Under the pieces are notes generated by a model. The model saw only the letters and a program-made list of their open reading frames with translations, was not told where the DNA came from and ran no database searches. From assembly GCA_943325435.2 (NCBI GenBank), contig CALPPK020000032.1, positions 1 to 8,284 on the forward strand: a stretch of 8,284 nt of DNA, in the 5' to 3' direction. The position numbers and the translations under genes are program-made. Each line of letters starts with the position of its first letter. The first letter of the stretch is position 1. Source of the stretch: Bifidobacterium breve. Lineage in GTDB: Bacteria > Actinomycetota > Acidimicrobiia > Acidimicrobiales > Ilumatobacteraceae. Positions 6,544 to 8,284 of this stretch are shown one piece after another.

Positions 6544-7711
6544 GAAACAACGCACGCCAATGCCGGCGGGCTACTGGACAATTTGGACCACCGTTGCACT
6601 TGACCTCGTAGGGTTCGGCATTGTCGTCCCCATCCTGGGTCGTTATGCAGAACGATTTGGCGCAAATGGCTTGCAAGTTGGCCTTATGTTTGCTTCCTTC
6701 TCAATTGCTCAAATGGTGTTTGCACCAATTCTCGGGCGCATCTCTGACAAGGTCGGTCGCAAGCCAGTCATTGTGTTTTCTCTCATAGGCACGGCAGTCG
6801 GCAGTTTTGTCACCGGCGCGGCTGGTGCACTGTGGGTTCTTTTCCTCGGTCGAATACTCGATGGCGCATCGGGCGCAAGCGTTGCGGTAGCGCAAGGTGC
6901 TGTTGCAGACATCGCACCACCAGAACAACGCGCGCGACTAATGGGAATGTTGGGCGCAGCTTTCGGTGTGGGCTTTGTTGTCGGACCAGCTCTTGGTGGA
7001 CTTGCTGCACTCGGTGGCCCACACGTGCCGTTTTACTTAGCTGGCTCCATTGCTGCGATCAATGCAGTTGCCGCAATGATTCGGTTACCAGAAACAAAGC
7101 CTGACACTTCGCACATCACTGAAAAACACCAACGCGGAACAGCGTTGTCTCCTGCGCTAAAACGATTCGCCCTCGTTGGTTTTCTTTCAATGCTTGGCTT
7201 CGCGGGTTTTGAAGCAACGTTCTCAATCTGGGGTCAAAAGCAATTTGGCTTTACTGAAGGATCCGCATCAATTGTGTTCGTATTTGTTGGTGTCACCTTG
7301 GTTGCGGTTCAAGGTGGGCTTATTGGGCCGCTTACAGAAAAACTCGGCTCGCGAAAACTTCTACGTATTGGATTGTCGTTAGTAGCAGTCGGGCTACTTC
7401 TTCTTGGCTTCACCACCACGTGGCCGATGTTGTTTGTTGCGTTGTTTCTGTTGTCTCTCGGACAAGGAATGTCTGGACCATCAGGTGGGGCATTAGTCGC
7501 AGAACTTGCACCAGTGGAACGCCGTGGTGAAGCAATTGGATATCAACAAAGCACGGCTGCATTCGGGCGTGTTGCAGGCCCCGTTGCGGCCGGCGCGTTA
7601 TTTGATCACGTGGGTATCAGCGCACCGTTCTTAGTGAGCGGCATTTTGATTGTCTTTGCGGTGGGCTCTGTGTGGAGCATCACTCGCTCTGCAGTTACCG
7701 CAGCGAATTAA
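6536..7711 (+). CDS. MFS transporter, DHA1 (TetA-like) drug-efflux type
   Basis: It is an inner-membrane secondary transporter, probably a proton-coupled exporter of small molecules; the substrate cannot be read from sequence. From the GTG at 6536 it has 391 residues and about 12 membrane helices in two halves. Helix 1 carries Asp23 in 'ALDLVGFGIVVPIL', typical of DHA1 exporters. Motif A, 'GRISDKVGRK', is at 67-76. Motif C, the antiporter signature, is 'GVGFVVGPALGG' at 144-155. A related 'PVERRGEAIGY' loop and 'GRVAGPVAAGALFD' occur in the second half. The frame is open further upstream inside cysS, but those residues are not transporter-like. GTG 6536 overlaps the cysS end by 8 bp and gives a usual N-terminus, so translation is probably coupled to cysS. 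An ATG a few codons later (Met9) is possible. Its last 17 bp overlap the convergent small gene. Confidence 0.88.
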   Translation: MAKKQRTPMPAGYWTIWTTVALDLVGFGIVVPILGRYAERFGANGLQVGLMFASFSIAQMVFAPILGRISDKVGRKPVIVFSLIGTAVGSFVTGAAGALWVLFLGRILDGASGASVAVAQGAVADIAPPEQRARLMGMLGAAFGVGFVVGPALGGLAALGGPHVPFYLAGSIAAINAVAAMIRLPETKPDTSHITEKHQRGTALSPALKRFALVGFLSMLGFAGFEATFSIWGQKQFGFTEGSASIVFVFVGVTLVAVQGGLIGPLTEKLGSRKLLRIGLSLVAVGLLLLGFTTTWPMLFVALFLLSLGQGMSGPSGGALVAELAPVERRGEAIGYQQSTAAFGRVAGPVAAGALFDHVGISAPFLVSGILIVFAVGSVWSITRSAVTAAN

Positions 7712-8132
7712 TCATCAACCCAAGAAGGCCAACTGTGACAAGTTGTGACGACATGATTGCCGTAAACATCTTCCAGCTCTGATTGCGAAACCCGCGTTCC
7801 ATCGTGGCTGTGAGTTCAAGCTTCGTGGTCTCAACCGAGTGTTTCACTTCCATGATTGACTTCTCAAGATCAGTTCGCGTTTTCGTAATCACTTGTTCAA
7901 GTTCAGTACGAGTCGCGATTGCGCTGAACTCAATGTCGTGCTTCGTCGCGATGCGCAATTCGTCAATGTCGTGCTTGGTTGCAATGCGTAACTCGTCAAG
8001 GTCTCGTTTGGTTGCGAATTCTGTCCAAGTGATTGGCGGTAGCTGCTCCATAAGAATGTCAGCCTCCTCTGTGCCAATGACTTCACAAAGGCGAGCATGT
8101 AGCCGCCGCTTGTTTTGTTCTGTAAAAGCCAA
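7695..8132 (-). CDS. Small coiled-coil protein with C-terminal membrane helix (DUF1640/CCDC90-like)
   Basis: A 145-residue protein of unknown function. It has three parts: an N-terminal helical segment starting 'AFTEQNKRRLHARL' with 'LMEQLPP' (28-33); a long coiled coil; and a hydrophobic helix at about 122-142 ('FTAIMSSQLVTVGLLGLMI') that probably anchors it in the membrane. Residues 40-94 form five 11-residue repeats of the type AT-K/R-x-D/E-L/I, in phase at T41/T52/T63/T74/T85 and D44/D55/D66/E77/D88. This is a hendecad coiled coil. The layout resembles DUF1640/CCDC90-type proteins, in which such oligomeric stalks are tied to a membrane; no function should be assigned. The TTG at 8132 is preferred because AAGGGGG lies 5 nt upstream. 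An ATG at 8186 would add 18 residues across that ribosome site. The stop lies inside the end of the exporter gene (17-bp tail-to-tail overlap). Confidence 0.75.
   Translation of the reverse strand: MAFTEQNKRRLHARLCEVIGTEEADILMEQLPPITWTEFATKRDLDELRIATKHDIDELRIATKHDIEFSAIATRTELEQVITKTRTDLEKSIMEVKHSVETTKLELTATMERGFRNQSWKMFTAIMSSQLVTVGLLGLMINSLR
7931..7996 (-). repeat. Two tandem 33-bp repeats in the coiled-coil gene
   Basis: Copies at 7931-7963 and 7964-7996 match at 28 of 33 positions, and a third, more diverged unit follows from 7997. Each encodes one hendecad. The differences fall mostly at third codon positions, so the protein repeat is conserved while the DNA has drifted. Confidence 0.7.
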
Positions 8133-8137
8133 AGTAG

Positions 8138-8144
8138 CCCCCTT
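8138..8144 (-). promoter_or_regulatory. Ribosome binding site fixing the TTG start of the coiled-coil gene
   Basis: On the minus strand AAGGGGG is followed by 5 nt (ctact) and then TTG at 8132. It is one of the clearest Shine-Dalgarno sites in the window and decides the start. In contrast, valS and cysS have none. Confidence 0.65.
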
Positions 8145-8217
8145 AGTTGGTATCTGCAAACGATGTGTGCCCCTAGCGCACGCCATTGGCAGTTGGTTGT
8201 AGAACGCACCTGATTAT

Positions 8218-8248
8218 TTGACGCAGGGGTGTTACCCGCGGGTAAGTT
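8218..8248 (+). promoter_or_regulatory. Promoter of the downstream acyl-CoA dehydrogenase-like gene
   Basis: TTGACG (8218-8223) matches the -35 consensus at 5 of 6 positions. TAAGTT (8243-8248) fits TAnnnT, 19 nt later and 6 nt before the ATG at 8255. The spacer is longer than the usual 17 nt, which often marks regulated promoters. The transcript would be leaderless. A perfect palindrome lies between and over the -10 box. Confidence 0.45.
8232..8245. promoter_or_regulatory. Perfect 14-bp palindrome, probable repressor operator
   Basis: TTACCCGCGGGTAA is a perfect inverted repeat without a central gap. It fills the second half of the -35/-10 spacer and overlaps the first bases of the -10 box, so a bound dimer would block RNA polymerase. 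Its size and symmetry fit a TetR-family operator, and TetR-type repressors commonly control acyl-CoA dehydrogenase genes in actinobacteria. The regulator's identity is inference; its gene is not in the window. Confidence 0.5.
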
Positions 8249-8254
8249 AGACCC

Positions 8255-8284
8255 ATGGCTGATTTCTCCCTCTCCCTCAATGAA
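8255..8284 (+). CDS. Probable acyl-CoA dehydrogenase, first 10 codons (3' end outside window)
   Basis: Only 'MADFSLSLNE' is visible. Actinobacterial acyl-CoA dehydrogenases of fatty-acid beta-oxidation often begin 'M(A)DF-L-LNEEQ', so that is the best guess. The ATG at 8255 lies 6 nt after a TAAGTT box and has no SD site, consistent with a leaderless transcript. The promoter with an embedded palindrome supports a real, regulated start here. Ten residues cannot prove the family. Confidence 0.45.
   Translation, partial: MADFSLSLNE

Noticed and set aside
8133..8186. ATG at 8186 as start of the coiled-coil gene.
   Set aside because: It would place the strong AAGGGGG site inside the coding region and add 18 residues with no resemblance to the rest. 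TTG 8132 is better placed.
7783..8202. Open frame of 139 codons on the plus strand opposite the coiled-coil gene.
   Set aside because: It mirrors the 33-bp repeats on the other strand. The minus-strand gene has a good ribosome site and a coherent coiled-coil plus membrane layout.

Overview
The window reads as a compact actinobacterial chromosome segment, most likely from a planktonic Acidimicrobiia-type organism. Supporting signs are the moderate GC content, the LytR-CpsA-Psr protein with a Thr-rich 'TTTTTVP' tail, the alternative ValS type, frequent GTG/TTG starts and several genes whose start codon lies a few bases after a TAnnnT box (leaderless-like). The taxonomic call is inference. There are no RNA genes, insertion sequences, CRISPR arrays or signs of recent transfer.

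Layout. (1) 1-1270, plus strand: the 3' end of a MoxR-type AAA+ ATPase followed by a von Willebrand factor A (VWA) protein. The VWA frame has no ATG/GTG/TTG before 461, although coding-like sequence runs in that frame from the end of the ATPase. The junction carries an SD-like AAGGGG, a GGGAAAA heptamer phased for -1 slippage, a 6-nt spacer and a GC-only hairpin, so ATPase and VWA may be joined by programmed -1 frameshifting. This is the most interesting signal here. (2) 1271-2530, minus: an LCP cell-wall ligase, abutting the VWA stop with no gap. (3) 2579-5155, minus: valyl-tRNA synthetase, probably cotranscribed with the LCP gene. (4) 5156-5181: a 26-bp divergent promoter gap with overlapping -10 boxes. 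(5) 5182-6543, plus: cysteinyl-tRNA synthetase, overlapping by 8 bp a DHA1-type MFS exporter (6536-7711). (6) 7695-8132, minus: a small coiled-coil protein with a C-terminal membrane segment, overlapping the exporter tail by 17 bp. (7) 8133-8284: an intergenic region with a promoter and a perfect 14-bp palindrome, leading into the first 10 codons of a probable acyl-CoA dehydrogenase.

The middle block is housekeeping: two divergent class I aminoacyl-tRNA synthetases supply Val- and Cys-tRNA, each followed by a same-strand envelope gene (LCP ligase or exporter). The two ends hold the less ordinary material: the candidate recoded MoxR/VWA pair and the palindrome-controlled promoter.
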